64,000 nucleotides of DNA from Fictibacillus arsenicus (GCF_001642935.1 NZ_CP016761.1:2790001-2854000); one strand, 5' to 3'; shown: positions 8,387 to 17,535, counted from the first letter of the stretch. Numbers and translations are program-made. Notes: generated by a model from the sequence alone, not told the origin.

Positions 8387-9772
8387 TTAATTACTGGAAA
8401 TAAATACGGCGGATTTTGCTGCCTCAAGCTGCTGTCGCACTGCTTGGAATCCAGTTCCACCTTCAGAATTTCTTTTTTCAACTGCAGTCTTAGGAGAAAG
8501 TGCCTCATACAAATCCTCTTGTACGATCGGACACCACTCTTTATATTCCTCAAGACTAATATCAAGCAAGTAGCATCCCTTTTGAATGCAATGAAGAACC
8601 ATCTGTCCTACTAGTTCATGCGCTTCTCTAAAAGGAATCCCATTTTTCGCAAGATAATCTGCAAGTTCAGTTGCATTAGAAAAATCTTGATGGACGGCTT
8701 TGTTCATTCGGTCCTCATTAATTTTTATTTCATTCATCATGCCAGTCATAATGCTCAAACACCCTTTGACTGTTTTGACAGCATCAAATACCGGCTCTTT
8801 GTCTTCTTGCATGTCTTTGTTATATGCAAGGGGAAGACCTTTCATTAATGTAAGCAATGAAAGAAGGGAACCATACACTCTTCCGCTTTTTCCGCGAATC
8901 AGCTCAGCCATATCCGGATTCTTTTTTTGCGGCATCATGCTGCTGCCGGTAGTGAAGCTGTCACTGATCTCGATAAACCCAAATTCTTCAGATGACCAGA
9001 GGATCAGTTCTTCACAAAAACGTGATAAATGCATCATGATCATTGAAGCATTGCTGCAGGATTCGATAGCAAAATCTCGATCACTGACTGCGTCTAAGCT
9101 GTTCAAATATTTTTTAGAGAATCCTAGTTCGTTCATTGTTACATTTCGATCAATCGGAAATGTTGTTCCAGCAAGTGCACCGGCTCCAAGCGGCATAATA
9201 TCTGTTCTTTTCAAACTGTCTTGCAGCCTCTCTTTATCTCGTTCAAGCATCCAAAAATATGCTAATAGATGATGAGCAAATGAAACAGGCTGTGCACGCT
9301 GAAGATGCGTGTACCCAGGAATGATTGTTTCAACATGGTCTTCAGCTAAATTCAGCAGTGAGTTTTGAAGTTCATTAATTTGATCTATAATCTCGAGGGT
9401 TTCTTCTTTTACGAAAAGATGAAAATCAGTTGCCACTTGGTCATTTCGGCTTCTTGCCGTATGGAGTTTTCCGCCATCCGGACCGATTTGATCAGTAAGC
9501 AGTTTCTCAAGGTTCAAATGTATGTCTTCATACTTTACTGAATACTCCAGCTTGCCTTCCTGCTCTTGTACTTGAAGATCTTGAAGACCATTTTTTATAT
9601 TTTCATATGCACTCTCTTCGATAATTCCACTTTGGAATAACATTTTGGCATGAGCAAGGCTGCCTTTAATGTCATGACTAGCTAGTTGTTTATCAAAAGA
9701 AATGGAAGCTCCAAATTCATCTACCCATTCTTCCGGCTGTTTCGAAAAACGGCCACCCCATAATTTCTTCAC
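8387..9772 (-). CDS. argH: Argininosuccinate lyase
   Basis: Last step of arginine synthesis: argininosuccinate to arginine plus fumarate. 461 residues, full length. Diagnostic blocks are [16 protein letters not shown] near residue 110, the [13 protein letters not shown] histidine region near 160 and the family signature [12 protein letters not shown] near 280. The start is GTG, overlapping the argG stop by 4 bases (GTGA), so the two are translationally coupled. Confidence 0.97.
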   Translation of the reverse strand: MKKLWGGRFSKQPEEWVDEFGASISFDKQLASHDIKGSLAHAKMLFQSGIIEESAYENIKNGLQDLQVQEQEGKLEYSVKYEDIHLNLEKLLTDQIGPDGGKLHTARSRNDQVATDFHLFVKEETLEIIDQINELQNSLLNLAEDHVETIIPGYTHLQRAQPVSFAHHLLAYFWMLERDKERLQDSLKRTDIMPLGAGALAGTTFPIDRNVTMNELGFSKKYLNSLDAVSDRDFAIESCSNASMIMMHLSRFCEELILWSSEEFGFIEISDSFTTGSSMMPQKKNPDMAELIRGKSGRVYGSLLSLLTLMKGLPLAYNKDMQEDKEPVFDAVKTVKGCLSIMTGMMNEIKINEDRMNKAVHQDFSNATELADYLAKNGIPFREAHELVGQMVLHCIQKGCYLLDISLEEYKEWCPIVQEDLYEALSPKTAVEKRNSEGGTGFQAVRQQLEAAKSAVFISSN

Positions 9773-10971
9773 ACTTTCACCTCATTTTTTTGAACCATGC
9801 TGCTAACTTTTGTAGGCAGACCCCATAATGAAATAAATCCTTTTGCAGCACCGTGATCAAACATGTCGTCAGATGTATAAGTAGCAAGTTTTTCATCGTA
9901 TAGTGAATAAGGTGATTTTCTTCCTTCCACAATTGCGTGGCCTTTGAAGAATTTAACTCGCACAGTTCCTGTTACATAAGTTTGTGTTTCATCTAAAAAG
10001 GCTTTTAATGATGCATTTAATGGAGAGAACCAAAGGCCTTCATAGATTAATTCAGTCATTTTCTTTTCGATGATCGGCTTAAAATGAGCGACTTCTTTTA
10101 CAAGTGTCAGATCTTCAAGCTCTTTATGTGCTTTAATTAACGTCGTCGCTGCAGGGCATTCATACACTTCACGTGATTTAATTCCAACCAGTCGATTTTC
10201 TACATGGTCAATACGTCCAACACCATGTGCACCGCCCCATTCGTTAAGCTGATCAATTAGCTTTTCAAGTGAAACGTTCTTTCCGTTTAATGAAACTGGA
10301 ACTCCTTTTTCGAATCCGATTTCGACGATTTGAGGCTCATCTGGTGTATTTTCCAGTGCAGCTGTCATCTCATATGCTTCTTCTGGAGGAGCTGCCCAGG
10401 GATCTTCTAAAATCCCACACTCATTGCTTCTTCCCCATAAGTTCTGGTCAATAGAAAAAGGATTTTCTTTTTTAATCGGAACAGGAATATCATGTTGTTT
10501 CGCATATTGAATCTCTTCTTCACGAGACCAGCTCCATTCACGCACCGGCGCTAATACTTCGAGATCCGGAGCTAATGCTGCAACAGAAACTTCAAATCGA
10601 ACTTGGTCGTTCCCTTTTCCTGTACATCCATGAGCAACTGCAGTTGCTCCGTATTTTTTAGCTGTTTCTACTAATTTTTTTGCGATTAAAGGTCTGCTCA
10701 ATGCAGAAATCAGCGGATATTTCCCTTCATACAATGCATGTGACTGCAGTGCAACTAATGCATATTCTTCTGCGTATTCTTTTTGGACATCTAATACGAT
10801 AGATTCTGAAGCTCCAATTGATAAAGCTTTTGATTGAATAAATGGAAGGTCCTTGCCTTCTCCAACATCCAAGCATAATGCAATTACCTCATAACCCTTT
10901 TCTGCCAGCCATGGAATTGCCACCGATGTATCTAATCCTCCAGAGTACGCTAAAACTACCTTTTTTCCCAT
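9769..10971 (-). CDS. argG: Argininosuccinate synthase
   Basis: Joins citrulline and aspartate using ATP. 400 residues. The N-type ATP pyrophosphatase PP-loop AYSGGLDTS is at residues 8-16, followed by the citrulline/aspartate-binding blocks [14 protein letters not shown] and [14 protein letters not shown]. The ATG follows AGGAGGAGAG. It is first in the argG-argH operon. Upstream, an inverted pair of 14-mers may bind ArgR. Confidence 0.97.
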   Translation of the reverse strand: MGKKVVLAYSGGLDTSVAIPWLAEKGYEVIALCLDVGEGKDLPFIQSKALSIGASESIVLDVQKEYAEEYALVALQSHALYEGKYPLISALSRPLIAKKLVETAKKYGATAVAHGCTGKGNDQVRFEVSVAALAPDLEVLAPVREWSWSREEEIQYAKQHDIPVPIKKENPFSIDQNLWGRSNECGILEDPWAAPPEEAYEMTAALENTPDEPQIVEIGFEKGVPVSLNGKNVSLEKLIDQLNEWGGAHGVGRIDHVENRLVGIKSREVYECPAATTLIKAHKELEDLTLVKEVAHFKPIIEKKMTELIYEGLWFSPLNASLKAFLDETQTYVTGTVRVKFFKGHAIVEGRKSPYSLYDEKLATYTSDDMFDHGAAKGFISLWGLPTKVSSMVQKNEVKV

Positions 10972-11000
10972 ATGATATCTCTCCTCCTGAAAACCTGTTA

Positions 11001-11027
11001 ATGTATATTTTATTTATTTTTATACAT
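11001..11027. promoter_or_regulatory. Palindrome upstream of argG, possible ARG box
   Basis: ATGTATA-N13-TATACAT, 30 bases before the argG start. The minus strand reads ATGTATAAAAATAA (11027 to 11014), and the same 14-mer occurs on the plus strand at 11107-11120. AT-rich boxes of about 18 bp are typical for ArgR/AhrC, but the match is not to the exact consensus. Confidence 0.4.
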
Positions 11028-11106
11028 AATTGTTTATAAAAATACCATTTATAATAATACATACTATAACAAAAAGAGAGAAGAAAATGCAAGGTTATTC
11101 TTTAAA

Positions 11107-11120
11107 ATGTATAAAAATAA
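11107..11120 (+). promoter_or_regulatory. Second ATGTATAAAAATAA motif
   Basis: Exact copy of the 14-mer found on the opposite strand at 11014-11027, 80 bp away. The pair lies in the divergent region between argG and the gene at 11187, as expected for a looping regulator. Confidence 0.4.
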
Positions 11121-11186
11121 TATCAATGATTATTCTGGCTTCAGAGCAGCGCCTTTTGTACAATGGAAGTAAGAGGTGATGATCGG

Positions 11187-11501
11187 ATGCATAACAATTT
11201 TGTTTGGGATGAGAAGCTTGGAATTTCAGTTCCTAATTTGCATAAATCATGGGAAGCTTATGAAAGGGCCGAACAAGCAGCCATTCTGCTGCAATGGGAA
11301 AAGATTAGAGGTGCGATTCCAGACCGAATTAGAGAAATTGAAACACAAATTAATAAACTTCAAGACCGGTTGTCTATTGAAGAAAACTTTGAGTTATCCT
11401 GTGAATTTAACCAAAAAATTGCAAGCCAAGCATCCATCATTAATGATCTCTGGCTTTGGTATAGGTTAAACCAGCAGGTAACATCGAAAATACACGGATA
11501 A
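11187..11501 (+). CDS. Hypothetical protein, 104 aa, divergent from argG
   Basis: A soluble, mostly helical protein rich in tryptophan. The N-terminal third carries WDEKLGISVPNLHKSWEAYERAEQAAI; the middle (about residues 45-75) is a charged coiled-coil-like stretch (RIREIETQINKLQDRLSIEE); the end has INDLWLWYRLNQQ. The ATG at 11187 is chosen because AGAGGTGAT lies 6 bases before it; the earlier in-frame ATG at 11163 has no ribosome site. A strong terminator follows. I do not recognise a family. It may share control with argG through the shared intergenic motifs. Confidence 0.7.
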   Translation: MHNNFVWDEKLGISVPNLHKSWEAYERAEQAAILLQWEKIRGAIPDRIREIETQINKLQDRLSIEENFELSCEFNQKIASQASIINDLWLWYRLNQQVTSKIHG

Positions 11502-11506
11502 AATAC

Positions 11507-11539
11507 AAAAAAAAGAGGGTGCCTATGCATCCTCTTTTT
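11507..11539. terminator. Bidirectional terminator (hypothetical gene / moaB)
   Basis: AAAAGAGGGTGC and GCATCCTCTTTTT arms around CTAT, with A and T runs on both sides, between convergent genes. It overlaps the moaB stop codon. Confidence 0.85.
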
Positions 11540-12044
11540 ATTTATGAAGCTGTTGTACGATATGCGTAAGTTCCGGCAAAATTAGTTTTTTCATTCCGAG
11601 CTTTACAGCACCTGATGAACCTGGCAGTGCGAAAATAGCCGTTTTCCCATGCACACCGGCAACAGCACGGCTCAGCATAGCTCCTGACCCAATATCTTCT
11701 GTATAACTTAACATACGGAAAAGCTCCCCGAACCCGGTGACTTCTTTTTCAAATAATGACGTTAAGGATTCTATCGTTACATCTCTCGGAGCAATCCCTG
11801 TTCCTCCATTAAATATGACGACATCGATATTTTCATCTTTAATAGCAAACTGAGCAGCTTCATGAATCAGGCTCTTGTCATCCTTTATAATTCTATACTC
11901 ACGAATGTCATGATTTTGTTCAATTAGAAATGAACGGATGAGCTTGCCGCTTTTGTCCGTATCTTCATTTCTCGTATCACTTACGGTTACAATCATGCAT
12001 CTTGCTTTCTCCGGTGCAAGCGCCTTATGTTCTTGTATACTCAT
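11538..12044 (-). CDS. moaB: Molybdenum cofactor synthesis protein MoaB/Mog family
   Basis: A 168-residue MoaB/Mog-family protein; members adenylate molybdopterin. The MPT-binding blocks are MIVTVSDTRNEDTDKSG near the start, FNGGTGIAPRDVT near residue 80 and ALPGSSGAVKLGMKKLILPEL near the end. The ATG lies 11 bases after the stop of the EcsC-like gene, so the pair is probably one transcript. In B. subtilis moaB also sits between argG and ackA. Confidence 0.92.
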   Translation of the reverse strand: MSIQEHKALAPEKARCMIVTVSDTRNEDTDKSGKLIRSFLIEQNHDIREYRIIKDDKSLIHEAAQFAIKDENIDVVIFNGGTGIAPRDVTIESLTSLFEKEVTGFGELFRMLSYTEDIGSGAMLSRAVAGVHGKTAIFALPGSSGAVKLGMKKLILPELTHIVQQLHK

Positions 12045-12055
12045 AAAATGAACAC

Positions 12056-12892
12056 CTATCCGTTATATTTTTCATTTAGATATCTTTTTTGATAAAACTT
12101 ATGTGCGATTTCAGTTATTTTTCTTGATTGCTGGTAGTTCATAACAGCACCCACAGCCATACCGAAAATAGGCAAACCTTGAGTCAGCTTCTTTCTGAGA
12201 AGCAAGATCGCCATCATCTTTACGATTTGCTGTATAGGATGGGACATCCATGATATATCAGCTATTACATCTTTGCCTGAATAAAAAATTGGATCTTCTT
12301 CTTCACGAAGCTCTTCCATAAGTTCATCCCACTTTTCTTGCTGATAACGTTTCGGCATCGTAGCTGCATGATACACTTTTAACGAGCGCATCATTTCAGA
12401 TGGTCTCTGAATATCATAGCCATAGTGCATGGCAATAGACTGAACTGACCGTATACCAAGTGCGACCATAGCTGGAAAATCCGTTCCTAGAAAAAGCAAT
12501 CCTCCAGTTCCCGCGAGTCCTCCTTGAGAAAAAGATAATATTCGGTTGCGTGCAATTTGCTGATCTGCCATATAAGATAACTGATCAATCGAACATTTTT
12601 TCAAATCTTCAATTTCAAAAATATCATCTCGAAAGACCCGCGCTTCAGAAAGGAGTCTTTGTTTCATATCCAGCTGAAATTGAGAGTTTTGTATAAGAGC
12701 ATGGATGTGAAAAAGAACAGAATCAACATATTCACCGATCGTTTCCTGCATCTCTTCTGATAAAAGATCCATCTGTCTTGTTGCCCATTTTTCATATGTA
12801 CGCCCAAAATCTGTTGGTTCATAAGTAAAAAAATGATCTTCCCAGCTTTTGATTTCTTGCCAGATTTGTTCTTCGCGTTCTGTTAATGGCAT
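12056..12892 (-). CDS. EcsC-family protein
   Basis: A 278-residue EcsC-family protein of unknown biochemical role. It opens with a tryptophan-rich acidic stretch (EEQIWQEIKSWEDHFFTYEPTDFG), has a glycine-rich hydrophobic segment near residues 122-145 (FSQGGLAGTGGLLFLGTDFPAM) and another near 225-255 (MMAILLLRKKLTQGLPIFGMAVGAVMN). The ATG follows AAAGGAGGAG. It lies just upstream of moaB on the same strand. No ecsAB transporter genes are nearby, so it is an orphan member. Confidence 0.85.
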   Translation of the reverse strand: MPLTEREEQIWQEIKSWEDHFFTYEPTDFGRTYEKWATRQMDLLSEEMQETIGEYVDSVLFHIHALIQNSQFQLDMKQRLLSEARVFRDDIFEIEDLKKCSIDQLSYMADQQIARNRILSFSQGGLAGTGGLLFLGTDFPAMVALGIRSVQSIAMHYGYDIQRPSEMMRSLKVYHAATMPKRYQQEKWDELMEELREEEDPIFYSGKDVIADISWMSHPIQQIVKMMAILLLRKKLTQGLPIFGMAVGAVMNYQQSRKITEIAHKFYQKRYLNEKYNG

Positions 12893-12965
12893 GCCGCTCC
12901 TCCTTTAACCTTTTTTATAGTTTATAATAACCGCTGGATTAAGTAAAAAATCAGTAGTAAAGTAT

Positions 12966-13637
12966 TTAGCAGCCAGACTTAAAAGGGTTCTTCCATTCCA
13001 TCAGCAATCCATAATGATGGGACTCTTCATCCTCTAAGTATCCCGGTACAAGCATTAGAGGTGTTCTGCCGCAGCGCAGCAAAAATGATATGACTTGATC
13101 ATGGATTTCTCCATTCACTACTTTTTCAATATATTGCTCTGGCGTCAGCTCATTTGCATACTTATGATATCCGGGCATTCTTCCCCCTCCTAACAATCGG
13201 TCAAGATTCAAATGTATGACTGCCTCATACATGGATTGCATAAGAAGTTTGCCGAGATCAAGTTTTCTAAAAGAGGGACGTATGCATATATCAACAATAT
13301 AAAGAGTATTTCCGTTTTTGTTATGTGTTTTAATATAGCCGCTGTCAGTAATCTCTTCCCAAGTATGCTTTGGAGATTCTGGATTAAAGCCTACTAACAG
13401 CCCGGTAATGGATCCAGCAAGAACTCCGTCAATCTCCACACATAGTGCTCCCTCAGGAAAAAGTGTGATGTGATTATTCAGCTGTTCTTCGTTCCACCAA
13501 AGGTCTGAAGGAAATGGAGGAGGAAAGCTTTCCTTTTGAATTTGAATAAGTTCATCAAAATCTTCTTTCACATAATTTCGGACAATTGCTTTTACATTCT
13601 TTTCTTTCCTATATAAATATTGTTCCTTTTTGTACAT
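12966..13637 (-). CDS. GNAT-family N-acetyltransferase
   Basis: A 223-residue acetyl-CoA-dependent acyltransferase of unknown substrate. The GNAT core is visible: IVRNYVKEDFDELIQIQKESFP (beta1-alpha1), ALCVEIDGVLAGSITGLLVG (beta2-beta3) and LYIVDICIRPSFRKLDLGKLLMQSMYE (beta4 and the acetyl-CoA loop, with RKLDLG in place of the usual QxxGxG). The extended GRMPGYHKYANELTPEQYIEKV block resembles acetyltransferases paired with carbon-nitrogen hydrolases. The ATG at 13637 is preferred over upstream in-frame codons. It stands alone. Confidence 0.85.
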   Translation of the reverse strand: MYKKEQYLYRKEKNVKAIVRNYVKEDFDELIQIQKESFPPPFPSDLWWNEEQLNNHITLFPEGALCVEIDGVLAGSITGLLVGFNPESPKHTWEEITDSGYIKTHNKNGNTLYIVDICIRPSFRKLDLGKLLMQSMYEAVIHLNLDRLLGGGRMPGYHKYANELTPEQYIEKVVNGEIHDQVISFLLRCGRTPLMLVPGYLEDEESHHYGLLMEWKNPFKSGC

Positions 13638-13738
13638 GAATAGATCTCTCTCCCTTTTCAGTTTGAGCAAACTCAGTTAAAGGTACTTTAAAGGATTTAC
13701 GCTATCTTGGTCTGTTTTCCTTCAATAAATATAAAAAA

Positions 13739-13958
13739 GGCTGTTTTCGTATACATTGTTGTTTTGTGAAAGTTGTTGCTTTCCGTTCCAGGTACTCGCT
13801 TTCCGCGGGGCAGGCGGCGAGCCACATTCGAACGTTTCACTTATAAGTGTCTCACCTGCCCGCCAGTCCCGCAGGAGTCTCGCACCTTCCCATCCAATCA
13901 ACTTTTCAATGATGAATTTCAAAATCTCTCCGCAGCAACATTCTTTTAAAAATAAGCC
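13739..13958 (+). repeat. Dispersed GC-rich element copy 2 (A to B)
   Basis: Starts GGCTGTTTTCGTATACATTG, continues through ACTCGCTTTCCGCGGGGC and the central hairpin (here GAGCCAC...GTGTCTC arms with an ACTTATAAGT core), and ends with GGAGTCTCGCACC...AGCAACATTCTTTT...AAGCC. It occupies most of the 376-bp gap between ackA and the acetyltransferase gene. Confidence 0.85.
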
Positions 13959-14013
13959 CAAAAAAAACAACCTTTCTTCATGTGTGTAACCATGAAAAAA
14001 GATTGTTTATCAA

Positions 14014-15201
14014 CTACATCGCTATACGCATAGTATCTCTAGCGATCATAACTTCTTCGTTTGTAGGAATGACAATTACTTTTACAGGTGAATGAGGATA
14101 GCTGATAAATGCCTCTTTCCCGCGGACCTGATTTAGAGCAGGATCCCAATAAACACCCATAAATTCTAATCCGCGCAGTACACGCTCACGAACTGCTGTA
14201 CTGTTTTCACCGATTCCTGCTGTAAAGATGATAGCATCGATTCCTGCCATTCTCGCTGCGTAAGAACCGATGTATTTGTGGATACGGCTTGCAAATACTT
14301 CTAGAGCAAGCTCAGCACGTTCATTTCCTTGCTCCGCTTCACTTTCAATATCACGAAGGTCAGATGAGAAACCAGAAACGCCAAGCATACCACTCTTATT
14401 GTTTAGAACATTTAATACTTCTTCAGCACTTTGACCCGTCTTTTGCATGATATAAGGAATTAACGAGGGGTCAATGTTACCAGAACGAGTTCCCATTGTT
14501 ACACCTGCTAAAGGAGTGAATCCCATAGATGTATCGATCGATTTCCCGCCTTCAATTGCAGCGATACTTGCTCCGTTACCAAGGTGGCATGAAAGAAGGC
14601 GAAGCTGCTCAACCGGACGGCCAAGAAGTTCAGCCGCTCTTTCAGAAACATACTTATGGCTTGTACCGTGGAAACCATATTTACGGATTCCGTATTGCTC
14701 ATAGTACTCGTATGGCAAGCTGTACAAGAATGATTTTTCTGGCATTGATTGATGGAAAGCTGTATCGAATACAGCCACTGCTGGTACATTCGGCAATACA
14801 TTTTTGAACGCCTTGATTCCCACAACGTTTGCAGGGTTATGCAATGGAGCAAGATACGAAATCTCTTCGATTTCTTTTAATACTTCTTCCGTAATTAATA
14901 CTGAATCATTAAACTTTTCTCCTCCGTGTACAACACGGTGGCCAATTCCTTCAATTTCATCAAGGGAAGAAATAATATTATGTTTGATCAATTTATCTAA
15001 AAGCATGGAAACAGCTTCAGAGTGGTCTTGAATATCTTTTACTTCTTTTATTTTTTCACCATTAACTTCAATTGTGAAAATAGAATCGTTCAAACCGATA
15101 CGTTCAACAAGTCCTTTAGTTAAAACTTCTTCTTCTGGCATTTGCAGAAGCTGAAACTTTAAGGACGAACTTCCGGCATTAATTGCAATAATTTTAGCCA
15201 A
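14014..15201 (-). CDS. ackA: Acetate kinase
   Basis: Acetyl phosphate plus ADP to acetate plus ATP, for overflow metabolism. 395 residues from a TTG start at 15201, which equals the B. subtilis length and gives [16 protein letters not shown]. That TTG is 9 bases after AAGGAG; the upstream in-frame ATGs either overlap this site or have none. Signature blocks are [43 protein letters not shown] and [11 protein letters not shown] terminator and a cre site separate it from ytxK, so it has its own promoter. Confidence 0.97.
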   Translation of the reverse strand: MAKIIAINAGSSSLKFQLLQMPEEEVLTKGLVERIGLNDSIFTIEVNGEKIKEVKDIQDHSEAVSMLLDKLIKHNIISSLDEIEGIGHRVVHGGEKFNDSVLITEEVLKEIEEISYLAPLHNPANVVGIKAFKNVLPNVPAVAVFDTAFHQSMPEKSFLYSLPYEYYEQYGIRKYGFHGTSHKYVSERAAELLGRPVEQLRLLSCHLGNGASIAAIEGGKSIDTSMGFTPLAGVTMGTRSGNIDPSLIPYIMQKTGQSAEEVLNVLNNKSGMLGVSGFSSDLRDIESEAEQGNERAELALEVFASRIHKYIGSYAARMAGIDAIIFTAGIGENSTAVRERVLRGLEFMGVYWDPALNQVRGKEAFISYPHSPVKVIVIPTNEEVMIARDTMRIAM

Positions 15202-15317
15202 AATAGCCATCTCCTTCATATTCAATGAAAAAGAAGAGCGCTTTGGTGCACACTTCTAACTCATTAATACTATAATCCTTCCTTATTTAAACATTGCCCC
15301 TATTTATAATCAAGGCT

Positions 15318-15331
15318 GTAAAACGCTTACA
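15318..15331. promoter_or_regulatory. Weak cre-like site upstream of ackA
   Basis: GTAAAACGCTTACA matches 12 of 14 consensus positions, with a perfect right half (ACGCTTACA). It lies 25 bp from the stronger site at 15356-15369. Confidence 0.4.
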
Positions 15332-15355
15332 ACTTATATTCATGCAATTCAGATT

Positions 15356-15369
15356 TGAATGCGTTTGCA
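15356..15369. promoter_or_regulatory. cre (CcpA-binding) site upstream of ackA
   Basis: TGAATGCGTTTGCA matches 13 of 14 positions of TGWAARCGYTWNCW. It lies 155 bp upstream of the ackA start, on the promoter-distal side, the position from which CcpA activates ackA in B. subtilis. Confidence 0.65.
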
Positions 15370-15374
15370 ACATC

Positions 15375-15406
15375 AAAAAAAACAGCATAGGTTATCCCAC
15401 GCTGTT
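15375..15406 (-). terminator. Intrinsic terminator of ytxK
   Basis: AACAGC...GCTGTT stem with a T8 run on the minus strand. It overlaps the ytxK stop and is next to the ackA cre site, so ackA needs its own promoter. Confidence 0.75.
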
Positions 15407-16403
15407 ATTTTTCACGTTCCCATTCAGTTTTAAACCACTCATTTATTTGTTCCATCACATTCGCAAGTCCTGCTTTATTCGAGAAGGAGGGAAGCTGCGC
15501 TAGCATTGCTTGTTTAGGTTTTATAGTTCCTTCGCCATTTTTCTGAAGTATAAGGACACTTTTTGCATGGACGGTTGATTTAAATAGAGATTCAGGAAGC
15601 TGAAGCAATCCTAAAACTGATACATGTTCTTTAATCCAAGCTTTCAACAAACCTGATTGCTCGCTTTCAAAAAGATTGTTAGGAACAATAAATATTCCGA
15701 TTCCAGTTTCCTTCAGATGATGTACAGCTTGCTCAATGATGAGATGGTGTGCGTATGTGTGGCCCTCTTTTTCACTGACTTTAAACACTTTAGCACTTTC
15801 GTCATCTGGGTAGTATCCAACCGGAAGATCAGCTACGACTACGTCAACTGGATCAGCATAAAGAGGTTTAATCACATCTTGATGAAAGAGTTCAACTTTA
15901 TGTTTTTGAATATTTGCATTTACCCAAGCTAAACGCAATAGAGTTTCATCTACTTCCACACCAAACGCTTCACATTGCTTTTCTTTAAGCTGGTTTAATA
16001 CAGCTGTCAATAAGTTACCTGAACCTGTTACAGGATCCAGCAGTGTAAGATGTTCAGCTTTTTTCATAAATTTTTGAACGAGATAGCCCGTAAATAAAGC
16101 TACAGCATCAGGAGTCATTGCGTGATGCGGCTGCACTGCTTCTTTCATTCCTTTTAAAACTGCAAGCTGAAATGCCTTTCGCAATTCTTCCTTGCCGTAT
16201 TCAGCAAGATTAACCTTTTTATATTCATCGGTTAATACACTTACAAGCTCTTTTGGATATTCTTTAGGGATCTCTTGAAAAAATAGATTTTCTCCAGTTT
16301 CTACGAGAGCATCTAAATAAGGGAGATCAAGCTTCTCCTTAATTGCTGTTGCAGTATTATCCATTACTATAAACATTTTTTCTACATCTTTAAAATTACT
16401 CAT
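15405..16403 (-). CDS. ytxK: Class I SAM-dependent methyltransferase YtxK
   Basis: A 332-residue N6-adenine-methyltransferase-like protein. The SAM-binding motif is LLDPVTGSGNLLTAVLNQL near residue 120, and motif IV is VVADLPVGYYP in place of NPPY, so the exact target base or group is uncertain. The N-terminal helical part (about 1-95) and a C-terminal extension complete the family architecture. The ATG follows AGGAGGACG. It lies directly upstream of ackA, as in B. subtilis. Confidence 0.88.
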   Translation of the reverse strand: MSNFKDVEKMFIVMDNTATAIKEKLDLPYLDALVETGENLFFQEIPKEYPKELVSVLTDEYKKVNLAEYGKEELRKAFQLAVLKGMKEAVQPHHAMTPDAVALFTGYLVQKFMKKAEHLTLLDPVTGSGNLLTAVLNQLKEKQCEAFGVEVDETLLRLAWVNANIQKHKVELFHQDVIKPLYADPVDVVVADLPVGYYPDDESAKVFKVSEKEGHTYAHHLIIEQAVHHLKETGIGIFIVPNNLFESEQSGLLKAWIKEHVSVLGLLQLPESLFKSTVHAKSVLILQKNGEGTIKPKQAMLAQLPSFSNKAGLANVMEQINEWFKTEWEREK

Positions 16404-16478
16404 TACCGCGTCCTCCTATGTTTGCACAGGAAACATTTTAACAAATGAAGTGCATGATATACAATCTAAAGGTTTAGA

Positions 16479-16697
16479 GACTGTTTTTGTAAACTTTGTT
16501 GCTTTTGAAAGTTGTTAATTTCCGTTACAGGACTCGCTTTCCGCAGGGTGTGCGGTGAGCCCATTCGTCGCCTTGCGACATTGAATGGTCTCACCTGTCC
16601 CACTCATCCTGCTGGAGTCTCGTCCTTCCACTCCAATTAACTTTTCAGTGAAGCACTTTGTGATAGCCTCTCAGTAGCAACAATCTCTAAGAAAGGC
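16479..16697 (+). repeat. Dispersed GC-rich element copy 3a (A to B)
   Basis: Starts GACTGTTTTTGTAAACTTTG and ends GTAGCAACAATCTCTAAGAAAGGC. The central hairpin (16555-16594) has GTGAGCCCATTC and GAATGGTCTCAC arms around GTCGCCTTGCGAC. Its B end abuts copy 3b in the opposite orientation. Confidence 0.85.
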
Positions 16698-16990
16698 TGT
16701 TTTCTTAAGGATTGCTGCTTATGGCTTTTTCTATTTTCATCATTTGCAAGTTGATTGGAGCACAAGGTGCGTGCCTACCACATGAGAAGCTTCTTGCTAG
16801 GCATGCGACGAGGAAGCTTACCTCGTTAGCAATTACTTGTAGACGCAGGAGCAAAGATACTTCTAAGAAGCGGTCAGGTGGAGACTCCTAATGGCGCAAA
16901 GCGGCAGGAGGCTCACCGCACGCCCCGTGGAAAGCGAGCAACCTGGAGCGGATATCAACTACTTTCAAGAGCAACGATAAGAAAAAAGCT
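16695..16990 (-). repeat. Dispersed GC-rich element copy 3b (B' to A')
   Basis: Starts GGCTGTTTTCTTAAGGATTG and ends with the complement of the A side (GCTCACCGCACGCCCCGTGG, then AAAGCGAGC). It carries a longer internal segment (about 16770-16880, with GCATGCGACGAGGAAG and TTGTAGACGCAGGAGCA) that recurs in the copy at 48731. Copies 3a and 3b fill the 634-bp gap between ytxK and tpx. Confidence 0.85.
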
Positions 16991-16998
16991 TATAAAAA

Positions 16999-17026
16999 AT
17001 CTCCGGTACAGATTTGCACCGGAGAT
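16999..17026 (-). terminator. Intrinsic terminator of tpx
   Basis: ATCTCCGGT/ACCGGAGAT stem, 10-base loop, and a T6 run on the minus strand, 11 bases after the tpx stop. Confidence 0.85.
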
Positions 17027-17037
17027 GACTGGTTTGT

Positions 17038-17535
17038 TTATTTTGCAGCTTTAGCAGCTTCAATGGCTGCTTCATAATTTGGATGACTCGTTACTTCGTC
17101 TACATATTCAACATATGTAATTTTGTCCGAGCTATCGATTACGAATACAGAGCGCGCAAGAAGACGAAGCTCTTCAATTGCAACACCATAAGCTTTACCA
17201 AACGAAAGATCACGGTGGTCAGATAGTGTTTGAACATTTTCAATACCCGCTGCAGCACACCATCTTTTTTGTGCAAATGGCAAATCTACAGAGATCGTTA
17301 ATACTTTTACATTTCCAAGCTTTGAAGCTTCTTCATTAAAACGGCGAACTTCTGCATCACACACACCTGTATCAACTGAAGGTACAGCTGCGATTAGTCT
17401 TACACTGCCTTTTGAATCTGCCAGAGTAACTTCTGACATATCATTTGCAAGAACTTTAAAATCTGGAGCTTGATCCCCCGCTTTTAACTGGTTTCCTAGT
17501 AAAGTGACTGGTTTTTCTTTAAATGTTACGCTCAT
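17038..17535 (-). CDS. tpx: Thiol peroxidase
   Basis: A 165-residue atypical 2-Cys peroxiredoxin that reduces alkyl and hydrogen peroxides using thioredoxin. The peroxidatic Cys59 lies in [19 protein letters not shown] and the resolving Cys93 in [11 protein letters not shown]; the conserved [10 protein letters not shown] block is present. The ATG at 17535 is used; the TTG six bases earlier is possible, given GGAGGAG at that distance, and would add two residues. Single gene with terminator. Confidence 0.96.
   Translation of the reverse strand: MSVTFKEKPVTLLGNQLKAGDQAPDFKVLANDMSEVTLADSKGSVRLIAAVPSVDTGVCDAEVRRFNEEASKLGNVKVLTISVDLPFAQKRWCAAAGIENVQTLSDHRDLSFGKAYGVAIEELRLLARSVFVIDSSDKITYVEYVDEVTSHPNYEAAIEAAKAAK

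Noticed and set aside
8700-9272. Long antisense frames in argH, ytcJ, ackA, ald and others
   Set aside because: They are shadows of well-supported enzymes on the other strand with no ribosome site or family features.
13756-13989. Open reading frames inside the dispersed element copies (also 3661-3933, 48798-48983, 51679-51873)
   Set aside because: They lie within the GC-rich repeat, have no ribosome site, and the frames are not kept between copies.
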